Under the pieces are notes generated by a model. It worked only from the letters and a program-made list of their open reading frames with translations. It was not told the origin of the DNA and did no database searches. From Leptofilum sp050292445 (GTDB lineage Bacteria > Chloroflexota > Anaerolineae > Promineifilales > Promineifilaceae), in NCBI GenBank assembly GCA_050292445.1, contig JBNKLQ010000003.1, forward strand, positions 1 to 47,021: a stretch of 47,021 bases of DNA, read 5' to 3'. The position numbers and the translations under genes were made by a program. Shown here in pieces: positions 8,403-16,592 of the stretch (positions are counted from its first letter, which is position 1; every line of letters begins with the position of its first letter).

Positions 8403-8421
8403 TTCCCGCCTGACACAAATT

Positions 8422-8443
8422 ACCGCTGTTTACAGCGGTTTTT
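8422..8443 (+). terminator. leader hairpin with T-run: aroB terminator and/or greA attenuator
   Basis: ACCGCTG (8422-8428) and CAGCGGT (8433-8439) form a perfect 7-bp stem with loop TTTA and five T residues. It is 56 bp after the aroB stop and would terminate that operon. It also lies only about 14 nt after the predicted greA start site, so it could release a short leader RNA of about 35 nt. Confidence 0.8.
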
Positions 8444-8502
8444 GCCGTCTATGGTGAAGGCATAAAAATTCTCGCGGATTAAGATCCGTTTAGGGGTAAA
8501 CA

Positions 8503-8991
8503 ATGACAATAACAAAGCCTCATCTGCTAACACAAGCAGGATTGGACAAATTAACCAGTGAGTTGGAAAATTTGCGTACCATTGGTCGCGAAAAAGTAGC
8601 TGACCGGCTTCATCGCGCTTTTCAGGATGGTCAGGATGATGATTTTGTAGAAAATGCCGAGCTGGAAGCAGCCCGTAATGAGCAAGCATTTCTGGAAGGA
8701 CGTATTCAAGAACTGGAAGATATTCTGAAAAATTATCAGATTATCGATGAAAACAATGGTTCCCCACACGATTCTGTGCGTGTAGGGGATTGGATCACCG
8801 TATCAGAAGAAGGGTTTGACGATGACGAACGGTACCTTCTGGTAGGCGCAGCAGAAGCAGACCCGGCAAACGGCCGTATCTCCAATGAAAGCCCGCTAGG
8901 TGTGGCCCTTCTAGGCAAGAAGGTTGGCGAGATTGTGCGTGTCAACGCTCCCAACGGGGTTCTGGAATTCCGCGTCGTTAAGATTGGGTAG
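8503..8991 (+). CDS. greA: transcription elongation factor GreA
   Basis: GreA enters the RNA polymerase secondary channel and stimulates cleavage of backtracked transcripts. The 162-residue protein has the N-terminal coiled coil, with acidic tip residues in the DDDFVENAELEAARNEQAFLE region. The C-terminal FKBP-like domain ends in SPLGVALLGKKVGE and PNGVLEFRVV. The ATG is preceded by TTTAGGGG. It has its own promoter and terminator, so it is monocistronic. Confidence 0.97.
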   Translation: MTITKPHLLTQAGLDKLTSELENLRTIGREKVADRLHRAFQDGQDDDFVENAELEAARNEQAFLEGRIQELEDILKNYQIIDENNGSPHDSVRVGDWITVSEEGFDDDERYLLVGAAEADPANGRISNESPLGVALLGKKVGEIVRVNAPNGVLEFRVVKIG

Positions 8992-9028
8992 CTCTTTAAG
9001 ACGTTACCCGGTATGATTTCGTTTTTTG

Positions 9029-9058
9029 AAGCCCGTGGATAACACGGGCTTTTTTTTG
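9029..9058 (+). terminator. intrinsic terminator of greA
   Basis: AAGCCCGTG (9029-9037) and CACGGGCTT (9043-9051) form a 9-bp stem with loop GATAA. A run of T residues follows to 9058. It is 38 bp after the greA stop. Confidence 0.93.
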
Positions 9059-9063
9059 AAAAA

Positions 9064-9135
9064 ATCCGCAGATTACACAGATTACGCAGATTATTTTCTC
9101 TTCTCTGCGCCTCCGCGTCTCTGCGTTAATTTCTG
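9064..9135. repeat. CGCAGATTAC / CTCTGCG word repeat
   Basis: The left half has three spaced copies of a (C)GCAGATTA-type word (CCGCAGATTACACAGATTACG). The right half is built from CTCTGCG, CTCCGCG and CTCTGCG. Similar word sets occur at 17646-17702 and 29105-29146. No gene is present here. Confidence 0.55.
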
Positions 9136-9180
9136 AGGAGACGACACCAACTGTCGTTGATCACTATGAATTAAAATGGA

Positions 9181-9230
9181 ACGCTGATTTACCTGATTAT
9201 CATGATCAGGCATATCAGGTAAATCAGCGT
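9181..9230. repeat. 17-bp perfect inverted repeat before lysS
   Basis: ACGCTGATTTACCTGAT (9181-9197) is inverted perfectly at 9214-9230, with a 16-nt loop. It ends 21 bp before the lysS start and would form a strong hairpin in the lysS leader. The ends (ACGCTGATT, AATCAGCGT) match the GACGC...GCGTC class at 35809-35859. It could be structural or regulatory. Confidence 0.8.
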
Positions 9231-9251
9231 CCTATTTACGAGGAGAAGGGC

Positions 9252-10781
9252 ATGTCTTGGGAACCAACACCGCTAGAAGAAAAACGTCTGGAAAAACTTG
9301 AGCAATTGCGCGAAGCTGGCATGGAGCCATACCCACTGCGGGTAGAGCGCACACACACCAGCGCCGAAGCGATTGCCGCCTTTGAGGCTGCTGAGGTAGC
9401 GTCGGGGGAAGAGCTTCCTCAAATTGAGGCGACGCTGTGCGGCCGTATCGTGAGCCAGCGAGATATGGGCAAGACGGTATTTGCCCACATTGAGGATGGC
9501 AACGGCCGTATCCAATTGTTTGTCCGTCGTGAAGCCATCGGTGAGGAAACCCACCAAATCTTCCGTAAGCTGCTCGATTTGGGCGATTTTGTCCAGGCCA
9601 CCGGCGTCCTATTTCGCACCCGCAGCGGCGAAGTCAGCCTGCGCGTTAGCGATTGGAAGCTGCTGGCCAAAGCGGTTAGCCCGCTGCCGGTGGTGAAAGA
9701 GCAGGAGGTTGATGGCGAGCTTGTGCGCCACAATGCATTTAGCGATGTGGAAGAACGTTACCGCCAGCGCTATGCCGATCTGGCCGTCAATCCAGACGTG
9801 CGTGAGGTGTTCAAAACCCGCGCCAAAGTCATTTCGGCCCTGCGCCGCTACTTTGAAGACCACGACTTTTTAGAGGTGGAAACCCCGATTTTGCAGCCTT
9901 TGTATGGTGGGGCGGCGGCACGGCCGTTTACCACTCATCACAACCAGCTCAAGCAAGAACTTTTCCTGCGCATCTCCTTTGAACTGTATCTCAAACGATT
10001 GCTCGTCGGTGGTATTGAACGTGTCTACGAAATTGGGCGCGACTTCCGCAACGAGGGGGTCAGCTTCAAGCACAATCCCGAATTCACCATGCTGGAGTTT
10101 TATGCCGCTTACTGGGACTACCACAACGTGATGGACTTCACCGAAGGCATGGTGAAATACGTGGCCGAGCGCGTCTTGGGCAAAGCTGAAGTTACTTACC
10201 AGGGTGAAACCGTGAATTTGGGCGGCACCTGGCCCCGGATCACTATGCGCGAGGCCATCAAGCAGTTTGCTGAAATCGACTACATGGAACATCCTGACGC
10301 AGAAAGTTTGGCGAAAGCAATTCGGGCCAATGGCGGCCATGCCCCGGCTGGGGCCAGCTGGGGCAAGCTGATCGATGGCTTGTTTGGCGATTTTGTCGAG
10401 CCAAAGCTGATCCAGCCGACCATCATCACCACTTATCCGCGCGATATTTCGCCGTTGGCCAAAGCCATCCCCGGCGACCCGCTGCATGTGGAGCGCTTTG
10501 AATTTTTCATCGCGGGTATGGAAATGGGCAACGCCTTCACCGAGCTAAATGACCCGCTGGACCAGCAAAAACGGTTCGAGGATTTGCAAAAGTTGTTTGC
10601 CAAAGACGACGACGAAATCAACCCGATTGACGAAGATTATTTGCGGGCGATGCGCTACGGGATGCCGCCCAACGGCGGCTTCGGCGTGGGCATCGACCGG
10701 CTGGTCATGCTCATGGCCGACAAAGCCACCATCCGCGAGGTGCTCCTTTTCCCCCACCTGCGTGAGCGCGGCGAGGGATAG
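9252..10781 (+). CDS. lysS: lysyl-tRNA synthetase, class II
   Basis: LysS charges tRNA-Lys. The 509-residue length is normal. The N-terminal OB-fold anticodon-binding domain includes LCGRIVSQRDMGKTVFAHIEDGNGRIQLFV. The class II catalytic core shows the motif 1 region FLEVETPILQPLYGGAAARPF, motif 2 (RDFRNEGVSFKHNPEFTMLEFY) and motif 3 (NGGFGVGIDRLVML). The start is supported by GAGGAG at 9240-9245. The gene is not linked to the tRNA-Lys gene 3 kb upstream. The hairpin at 9181-9230 may affect its leader. Confidence 0.97.
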   Translation: MSWEPTPLEEKRLEKLEQLREAGMEPYPLRVERTHTSAEAIAAFEAAEVASGEELPQIEATLCGRIVSQRDMGKTVFAHIEDGNGRIQLFVRREAIGEETHQIFRKLLDLGDFVQATGVLFRTRSGEVSLRVSDWKLLAKAVSPLPVVKEQEVDGELVRHNAFSDVEERYRQRYADLAVNPDVREVFKTRAKVISALRRYFEDHDFLEVETPILQPLYGGAAARPFTTHHNQLKQELFLRISFELYLKRLLVGGIERVYEIGRDFRNEGVSFKHNPEFTMLEFYAAYWDYHNVMDFTEGMVKYVAERVLGKAEVTYQGETVNLGGTWPRITMREAIKQFAEIDYMEHPDAESLAKAIRANGGHAPAGASWGKLIDGLFGDFVEPKLIQPTIITTYPRDISPLAKAIPGDPLHVERFEFFIAGMEMGNAFTELNDPLDQQKRFEDLQKLFAKDDDEINPIDEDYLRAMRYGMPPNGGFGVGIDRLVMLMADKATIREVLLFPHLRERGEG

Positions 10782-10825
10782 CTGATGAATGCACAAGATT
10801 ACAAAAGTCTTGTTAGTGTTTTAAA

Positions 10826-10922
10826 AATTAATCGGGTAATGGTAGGGGCGACCCTCCGTGGTCGCCCAAATTGGGGCACACACGGGGGGCTGCCCCTACC
10901 CAAACCGTTGCCCGTTTTAATT
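10826..10922. mobile_element. MITE-like element, copy 1
   Basis: This roughly 97-bp element has imperfect terminal inverted repeats (left AATTAATCGGGTAATG; right inverted AATTAAAACGGGCAACG). Inner palindromes are GGTAGGGGC/GCCCCTACC and GGGCGACC/GGTCGCCC. A closely matching copy lies at 28574-28669. It encodes no transposase, so it would need one in trans. It lies just after lysS and merges with the open frame of the next gene. Confidence 0.7.
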
Positions 10923-10928
10923 CTTAAA

Positions 10929-11490
10929 ATGCAAGGAGACTTTTGTAATCTTCAGGTATTAAAAATGGCAAATGATGCTTATCTGGTTACAGAGACTCCA
11001 CCGGGAAACAAAAAAATTGAAATCTTGACACATCCTGATTTGCCAACGGGTGCGCTCTTGCTTGAATTTTTGGTGCTGAACTTGGCCTTGACATTGCTAA
11101 CGTTTGTTTTTCGAGGTTTTTTTGCTTTAAATTTACTGGGTATTCTGGCCTTTCCTGTATATTTAATTTGGAATAAACGAGCGAAAGACAGTTTAGAGCT
11201 AACTGAAAAGTATCTGAGGTTATTACGCCATCGGCCACCGTTTTTATCAGCTCAACCGAGCTATCAAAAAAAATGAAATAAAGAATCTTCACGTGATTCA
11301 GCCAACCGAAAACCTTGCTGCGTTTGAAAACATCTATGTCTTAAGGCTCATGTTTATTCATTATCGTGGCATTATTGGGTTTGAAACGCCTCAGGGAATG
11401 ATGGTTCGATTTGGTTGGGGAATTAATGAAGCTGAAGCGGAAGAAGTTGTTGCCATTATTCAGCAGTGGGTTGAAAAAGCTGAACCATAA
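10929..11490 (+). pseudogene. two-helix membrane protein gene, frameshifted in an A8 run
   Basis: The first frame (ATG at 10929 or 10965, to 11276) encodes NDAYLVTETPPGNKKIEI, two membrane segments and a charged region ending SYQKK. A different frame continues (to 11490) as NLAAFENIYVLRLMF...GIIGFETPQGMMVRFGWGINEAEAEEVVAIIQQW. Removing one A from the eight-A run at 11266-11273 joins them into one protein of about 175 residues. Its layout, with two helices then a PH-like C-terminal domain, is common for small bacterial proteins. The frame is also open upstream to 10785, but that part only translates the MITE. It may be a real pseudogene, a slippage-expressed gene or a base-calling error. Confidence 0.6.
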
Positions 11491-11534
11491 AGAAGTGAGC
11501 CGGTACGGCCGCCTCCCACCACTATGCCAACTAA

Positions 11535-11566
11535 TGCCTGGTTGCAAACGCACACCGGGCATTTTT
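11535..11566 (+). terminator. intrinsic terminator
   Basis: TGCCTGGT (11535-11542) pairs with ACCGGGCA (11554-11561), including one G-T pair. Five T residues follow. It closes the lysS-downstream transcript. The stretch 11567-11804 carries only an inverted repeat and no gene that I can see. Confidence 0.8.
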
Positions 11567-11634
11567 CTTGGGTTTTCGCGTCTCCATCAGGTATGATAAG
11601 GGCAACTTAAAATGGTCTTAGGTCGGAGTTAGCC

Positions 11635-11731
11635 AAACCTGACAGATTTGCACCAGAATTTAGTCGAAAATGGTTCCTTGCAGCGCAAAATTGGCTTGAT
11701 TTCATGTTTGTTTTGAAAACCTGTCAGGTTT
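11635..11731. repeat. AAACCTGACAG inverted pair upstream of the P450 gene
   Basis: AAACCTGACAG (11635-11645) is perfectly inverted as CTGTCAGGTTT (11721-11731), with 75 bp between them. Together the arms make the palindrome AAACCTGACAGGTTT split by an insert. It lies about 75 bp before the P450 start and may be a dispersed repeat or a widely spaced operator. I see no other feature in this stretch. Confidence 0.55.
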
Positions 11732-11804
11732 CATTTAATCCAATAACATGTAGGATTTAATATACAAGAAACTGTGTTGTGATCTTGTGTGTTCTCAAAA
11801 AGCG

Positions 11805-13130
11805 ATGAATTCAGAAACCAATGGTATAGTCGAAGCGAACCTGAAAAAGGCTCCTTTTTTTAGTGGTGGCGTGCGCGAGATGGTGCGCGCACCACACCGT
11901 TTTTTCTTGCAGCTTACCCGCGATTACGGCGACATTGTGCAATATCGGGCGACGCCGGAGCAGGCGTATTTGCTCAATCATCCCGATTTTGTGAAGCAGG
12001 TGTTGGTGAGCAACGGCCGTAATTACACCAAAGAAACCCACCTCAACAAACATATGCTTTCGTCCGTCACTGGCCAGGGCTTGCTCACCAGCGAAAACCC
12101 GCTGTGGCGCAAACAGCGCCGCCTCATCCAGCCCTTTTTCCATCGCAGCTATTTAGCCAATTTTGCCGATTTGATGGTGGAGGCGACTAACGAAATGTTG
12201 GCCAGAGTCGATGCCTGTGCCAGCCAACATGAGCCGTTTGATATTGCCAATGAGATGATGACCCTCACCTTAAACATCGTCTCGCGGGCGTTGTTTGGCT
12301 ATGACATTGCTGAACAATCTGACCGCATTGGCGAGGCGGTAAATACGCTGGTGGAAATTGGCAAACCGAAGCGACGCCGTTTTCAGGAAATGGCCCAGGT
12401 GTTGGACGATATTGTGTATGGCCTCATTGACCAACGCCTGGCGCAGCCGCATCGTGAGCAGCAAGATTTACTCGATATGCTCATTCAAGCCCGCTACGAA
12501 GACAGCGGCGAGCGCATGGAAAAGCGTCAGGTGCGAGACGAAGTGATGTCGCTGCTCATTGCCGGACATGAAACGACGGCCAATACGCTGAGTTGGTTGT
12601 GGTATTTGCTTGGTCAGTACCCAGAAATTGTAGAGGAGATTGAAGCTGAGCTAGAGTTGGTTTTGAACGGCCGTTCCCCCATCATCACCGATTTCCCCAA
12701 TCTGGAATACTGCAACAAAGTCATCAAAGAATCGATGCGCCTGTATCCTTCTGCCTGGTCAATCAGCCGCCATACCGTGGCGGATGATGAAATTGGTGGC
12801 TACCATATCCCGGCAGGTGCTATCGTTGCCCTCAGTCCCTATACTTTGCATCGTCATCCTGCCTTTTGGCCCGATCCAGAAAAGTTCGATCCAGAACGAT
12901 TCACGCCAGAGCAAGAAGCGGCCCGGCACCGCTATGCCTACATTCCCTTTGGTGCCGGGGCACGCAAATGCATTGGCGATCAGTTTGCCTTGATGGAAAG
13001 CATCATCATCCTGCCGATGATGTTACAAAAATTTCGACTGCACCTTGTTCCCGACCATCCCATCGAGGAACACGCGCTTGTGACCTTGCGCGCCAAACAC
13101 GGCATACTGATGACAGCGACACGTAAATAG
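11805..13130 (+). CDS. cytochrome P450 monooxygenase
   Basis: This 441-residue haem-thiolate monooxygenase would insert oxygen into an unknown substrate. Hallmarks are the I-helix AGHETTANTLSW, the K-helix ExxR (ESMRLYP), the FDPERF segment and the haem loop FGAGARKCIG with Cys389 as the iron ligand. There is no signal or membrane anchor, so it is soluble and needs separate reductase partners, which are not seen nearby. ATG 11805 is preferred over GTG 11787; neither has a good ribosome site. It ends 10 bp before the convergent rhamnose regulator gene, with no link to it evident. The overall pattern resembles bacterial relatives of CYP4/CYP102-type fatty-acid P450s, but substrate cannot be inferred. 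Confidence 0.94.
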   Translation: MNSETNGIVEANLKKAPFFSGGVREMVRAPHRFFLQLTRDYGDIVQYRATPEQAYLLNHPDFVKQVLVSNGRNYTKETHLNKHMLSSVTGQGLLTSENPLWRKQRRLIQPFFHRSYLANFADLMVEATNEMLARVDACASQHEPFDIANEMMTLTLNIVSRALFGYDIAEQSDRIGEAVNTLVEIGKPKRRRFQEMAQVLDDIVYGLIDQRLAQPHREQQDLLDMLIQARYEDSGERMEKRQVRDEVMSLLIAGHETTANTLSWLWYLLGQYPEIVEEIEAELELVLNGRSPIITDFPNLEYCNKVIKESMRLYPSAWSISRHTVADDEIGGYHIPAGAIVALSPYTLHRHPAFWPDPEKFDPERFTPEQEAARHRYAYIPFGAGARKCIGDQFALMESIIILPMMLQKFRLHLVPDHPIEEHALVTLRAKHGILMTATRK

Positions 13131-13140
13131 AGTAATTTGT

Positions 13141-14823
13141 TTAATCGACAATGGGATAATAGCGATCAATGTTACTGGTGTTGATAAACACATGGTCTAT
13201 GTATACCGCCGGTGGCACCGACTCCCCACGCAAGATCTTCAACGCCAGATCGATTACTTTTTCACCGTACCGTTCTGGCATGTAAGCAGTTGAGCCAATG
13301 AGTCGCGCGTTGGGATTCCGAATTTCGCTGCGCACCAGCCGATCTGCCCCCTGCCCCACAATGACTACATCTGCTTCTCGGTTGGCCTTGCGAGCAGCTT
13401 GCAGTGCGCCAAAGGCAGCTTCGTCGTTAAAAGAGATGATGGCGATATGGTGACTGTTGGGTAAGGTTTGCAGCACTTTGGCAACCCCGGCTTCGGAAAC
13501 GGCCGTTGTGTTGCCACAATCAATCATGTGCATTTGTTCCGTTGGGGGCAGTTCCGATACCACTTCGCGTAAACCATCTAACTGCCCCTGGATGCGGGCC
13601 TCTGGCAGAGAGCCAGCGCGGGGTTCTTCCAAAATGAGCAGGTGGTCGATACGGCCGTACCACTGCCCTTGAACCCACTCTCCCAATGCCCGCCCGGCCA
13701 GATGGCCGGCCCGGTAATTGTCCACCCCAAAAAAGGTCGCCCCCACCATCGGAATATCAATGGCAATCACCGGAATAGTGGCCTGTTGGAATTTATCCAT
13801 CAGCAAATTGCCCGCCTTGTAATCAATTTGATACTCAATCACCAGATCTATGTTGCGTTGAAGCAGGCGGTCGGCTACCCGCAGCGCTTCTTCGCCGCTG
13901 AGCCGGTTGTTGGCCACCACCAGATCGATGCTGCCCACGTCGGCCGCCGCCCGTTCCAGACTGCGCCGCACATCCACAGCAAACGGCAGTTGCTCGCTCT
14001 GGTTGGCAAAACCAATTGTAAATTGCGCCCGTTGCCCATCTACCGTAAACGAACGCACCGTGTTTTCACCACAAACGGTCAGATTAATTTTCGCCTGACG
14101 CATCTGATCCACAAATCCGGCAGGTACATCGCTATCGGTAAGAAAATGGCTGATGCGTTCTGGTTTGGCAAACGGCAGTGTACCCACCGCCCCGATTTTG
14201 TTAGAGCCAACCAGGGCAATAATGCGGGGAATCGTGGCCAGCATGGCCTCTTTGAGCTGCGCCTCTTCGATGTGACGCTCCGTCAGGCCTGACTCTAAAT
14301 CAAAGCCCACGCAGGAAACATAGGCGGCGTGAATATGCATATTTTCCAGCATCTCCAGTCCAATTAGGCTGGTGGTGGCGTTGCCGCTGCGGTTGAGCAT
14401 TCCCCCAACGAGCACAACGGTGTGGCTGGTAGTGCGGGCCACTTGCCGGGCGGTTTCCAGTCCATTGGTGACAATGGTGAGCCGCTTAAACTCCCGCAAA
14501 TGGGGAATCATGAACTGCACCGTCGTGCTGGCGTCCAGCAGAATGGTGCTGCCCTCTTCCACAATTTCGGCTGCCCAGCGAGCAATGCGCTGTTTGGTTG
14601 CGGCATTGGCTACCTGGGTCAGCCCTGGCAGAGGGGTGTCTTGCTCGATGAGCACCGCGCCGCCCCGTACGCGCCGTACCTGCTGCTCTTCTTCCAGCGC
14701 AGTCAAATCGTTGCGGATGGTGCCTTCCGAGACGTCTAGCTGTTTGGCCAACTGGGTTACGCGGATGCCGGGCTTTTCTGCCAGGATGCGCAGGATATTT
14801 TGTCGCCTTTCAAAACCAATCAT
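13141..14823 (-). CDS. rhaR: hybrid regulator: DeoR HTH and sensor fused to a sugar-binding domain (probable rhamnose regulator)
   Basis: The product is 560 residues from ATG 14823; an upstream in-frame extension to 14859 lacks support. Residues about 4-60 are a DeoR-type helix-turn-helix (RRQNILRILAEKPGIRVTQLA, then LDVSEGTIRNDLTALEE). Residues about 75-235 are the DeoR sensor with ILLDASTTVQFM, IVTNGLETA and LVGGMLNR. Residues about 260-545 are a periplasmic-binding-protein-like domain (VDNYRAGHLAGRALGEWV, ISFNDEAAFGALQAA) without a signal peptide, so cytoplasmic. Divergence from the importer operon points to control of rhamnose genes. One protein could sense both a phosphosugar (DeoR part) and a free sugar (binding domain); this is inference. 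Confidence 0.88.
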   Translation of the reverse strand: MIGFERRQNILRILAEKPGIRVTQLAKQLDVSEGTIRNDLTALEEEQQVRRVRGGAVLIEQDTPLPGLTQVANAATKQRIARWAAEIVEEGSTILLDASTTVQFMIPHLREFKRLTIVTNGLETARQVARTTSHTVVLVGGMLNRSGNATTSLIGLEMLENMHIHAAYVSCVGFDLESGLTERHIEEAQLKEAMLATIPRIIALVGSNKIGAVGTLPFAKPERISHFLTDSDVPAGFVDQMRQAKINLTVCGENTVRSFTVDGQRAQFTIGFANQSEQLPFAVDVRRSLERAAADVGSIDLVVANNRLSGEEALRVADRLLQRNIDLVIEYQIDYKAGNLLMDKFQQATIPVIAIDIPMVGATFFGVDNYRAGHLAGRALGEWVQGQWYGRIDHLLILEEPRAGSLPEARIQGQLDGLREVVSELPPTEQMHMIDCGNTTAVSEAGVAKVLQTLPNSHHIAIISFNDEAAFGALQAARKANREADVVIVGQGADRLVRSEIRNPNARLIGSTAYMPERYGEKVIDLALKILRGESVPPAVYIDHVFINTSNIDRYYPIVD

Positions 14824-14879
14824 GATGGGATTCTGCCTGGTTACATTGCACTGAAGCAATCAATCAATAGAGAGCTTGA

Positions 14880-14907
14880 ATTGTAGAAATTTGTTGAAAG
14901 CTGGCAA
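14880..14907 (-). promoter_or_regulatory. promoter of the rhamnose regulator, with operator in the spacer
   Basis: On the minus strand, TTGCCA (14907-14902) and TACAAT (14885-14880) are 16 bp apart. The spacer contains TTTCAACAAATT (14899-14888), whose core TCAACAAATT recurs in the operator block of the divergent operon. This suggests autoregulation. Confidence 0.55.
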
Positions 14908-14962
14908 ATGGTAATCTTAACAAGATGGTTTGCCTGATTTTTTGGGGAATTCAATCAATTCT

Positions 14963-14991
14963 TTGACGTATTTTAGTACACATGCTATAGT
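14963..14991 (+). promoter_or_regulatory. main promoter of the rhamnose operon
   Basis: TTGACG (14963-14968) and TATAGT (14986-14991) have a 17-bp spacer with TGC as an extended -10. The predicted start is near 14998. The operator-like repeats begin at 15001, so a bound repressor would block initiation or early elongation. Confidence 0.75.
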
Positions 14992-15000
14992 TTCGTCAAT

Positions 15001-15078
15001 ATTCAGCAAATATCAACAAATTTCAACAATATTGGCCTCAACGTCCACAAACTATTCAACCTCTACAAATTGCTGAAT
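15001..15078. promoter_or_regulatory. operator-like direct and inverted repeats in the rhamnose operon leader
   Basis: Three head-to-tail 10-bp units lie at 15004-15033: CAGCAAATAT, CAACAAATTT and CAACAATATT. ATTCAGCAA (15001-15009) is inverted as TTGCTGAAT (15070-15078). The core TCAACAAATT also lies in the regulator's own promoter. A DeoR-type oligomer with several contact sites is the natural candidate binder. Confidence 0.6.
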
Positions 15079-15101
15079 AACCATAAGGAAGCTGGAAAAG
15101 C

Positions 15102-16592
15102 ATGACAAAGCCCATTTTAGAGATGCAGCATATCTCAAAACGGTTTGGCACAACCCAAGCCTTGGACAACGTCTCGCTCTCACTGTATCCAGGCGAAATT
15201 CATGCGCTGCTGGGTGAAAATGGCGCGGGAAAATCTACTCTCATCAAAATTATGACGGGGATTTACAAACCGGATGAAGGGGAGATTTTGCTAGACGGCC
15301 GTTCCACCCCCATCACCAATCCCCTCGACGCGCAAGCTAACGGCATCGCCGCCATCCACCAGGAACCGATGATCTTTCCCGACCTCAATGTGGCCGAAAA
15401 TATCTTCATCGGCCACCGCAATCGGGGCGCGGTCGTGCGCTGGCGGCAAATGTACCGCGAAGCCGCCGAGATTTTGGCCCAGCTGGATATTAAGCTGGAC
15501 GTGCGCAGCGCCGCTCGCGGCCTGACGCTGGCAGCGCAGCAGGCGGTGGAAATTGCCAAAGCGATCTCGCTAGATACCCGCGTGCTCATCATGGATGAAC
15601 CGACGGCTTCGCTTTCGGCGCACGAAGTAGACCAGCTGTTCAAGCTCACCCAGCGGCTCAAGGAGCAGGGCGTCTCCATTTTGTTCATTAGCCACCGCAT
15701 GGAAGAGGTGTTTTCCATTTCGGATCGGATTACCGTGTTAAGAGACGGCCGTTTCGTATCCTCCCACCCCGCCGCCGAAGTCACCCCCGAATCTGCCATT
15801 AGCGATATGGTGGGCCGCCACATGGATGACTTCTTCGCCAAATCCACCACCGAGCGGGGCGAGATGCTGCTTTCGGTACGCGATCTCAGCAAAGAAAACG
15901 TCTTTCATAATATTAATTTTGACGTTCATGCCGGTGAAGTGGTGGGCTTTGCCGGGTTGGTTGGCTCCCGCCGCACCGATGTGGCACTGTCACTCTTTGG
16001 CATCGAAACGGCCGATTCCGGCACCATCACCTTCGACGGCCAAACCGCCAACATCAACTCGCCGCAGCAAGCCGTCAAGCTGGGCATCGCCTATGTCACC
16101 GAAGACCGGCGGCAGCTGGGTCTGACGATGCCCATGTCTATCACCACCAACATTTCCCTGCCCATGCTGCGTAGCTACATCAACCGGTTCGGTTTGGTCC
16201 AGCGCAAAGAAGAGAAGAAAACGGCCGAATCGTTCCGCGAGCGCCTCAACATTCGCGCCGCCAGCATGGAGCAAACCGCAGGCACCCTCTCTGGCGGCAA
16301 CCAGCAAAAAGTGGTCCTCAGCAAATGGCTCAACACCCAACCCCGCCTGCTCATCCTCGATGAGCCTACACGCGGCATCGACGTGGGGGCCAAGGCCGAA
16401 GTCCACCACATCATTGACGAACTGGCCCAGCAAGGCATGGGCATCATCATGATTTCGTCTGACCTGCCCGAAGTGCTGGCGATGAGCGACCGCATCGTAA
16501 TCATGCGCGAGGGGCGGCAGATGGCCATCCTGGATCGCAGCGAAGCCACGCAAGAGCGGGTGATGACCGCCGCCATGGGACAAACCGCATGA
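15102..16592 (+). CDS. rhaT: sugar ABC importer ATP-binding protein (probable rhamnose)
   Basis: This 496-residue tandem ATPase of the RbsA/XylG class drives sugar import. Domain 1 has Walker A GENGAGKST (38-46), Walker B VLIMDEPTASL and a degenerate signature (LTLAAQQ in place of LSVGQ-like). Domain 2 has the degenerate Walker A normal for this class (GLVGSRRTD), signature LSGGNQQKV and Walker B LLILDEPTRGIDVGAKAEV. AAGGAA lies about 11 nt before the ATG. It is the first gene of the operon facing the regulator. Sugar specificity is inferred from the rhamnose enzymes downstream. Confidence 0.92.
   Translation: MTKPILEMQHISKRFGTTQALDNVSLSLYPGEIHALLGENGAGKSTLIKIMTGIYKPDEGEILLDGRSTPITNPLDAQANGIAAIHQEPMIFPDLNVAENIFIGHRNRGAVVRWRQMYREAAEILAQLDIKLDVRSAARGLTLAAQQAVEIAKAISLDTRVLIMDEPTASLSAHEVDQLFKLTQRLKEQGVSILFISHRMEEVFSISDRITVLRDGRFVSSHPAAEVTPESAISDMVGRHMDDFFAKSTTERGEMLLSVRDLSKENVFHNINFDVHAGEVVGFAGLVGSRRTDVALSLFGIETADSGTITFDGQTANINSPQQAVKLGIAYVTEDRRQLGLTMPMSITTNISLPMLRSYINRFGLVQRKEEKKTAESFRERLNIRAASMEQTAGTLSGGNQQKVVLSKWLNTQPRLLILDEPTRGIDVGAKAEVHHIIDELAQQGMGIIMISSDLPEVLAMSDRIVIMREGRQMAILDRSEATQERVMTAAMGQTA

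Noticed and set aside
9064..9135. CRISPR-like repeats
   Set aside because: The words are 7-10 nt, degenerate and without regular spacers; no cas gene is in the window.
9181..9251. T-box or other riboswitch before lysS
   Set aside because: The hairpin has no specifier loop or T-box sequence and matches the word-repeat family seen elsewhere.
10785..10928. N-terminal extension of the small membrane protein through the MITE
   Set aside because: The residues are only a translation of the inverted-repeat element. The second MITE copy has the same DNA with no link to a gene.
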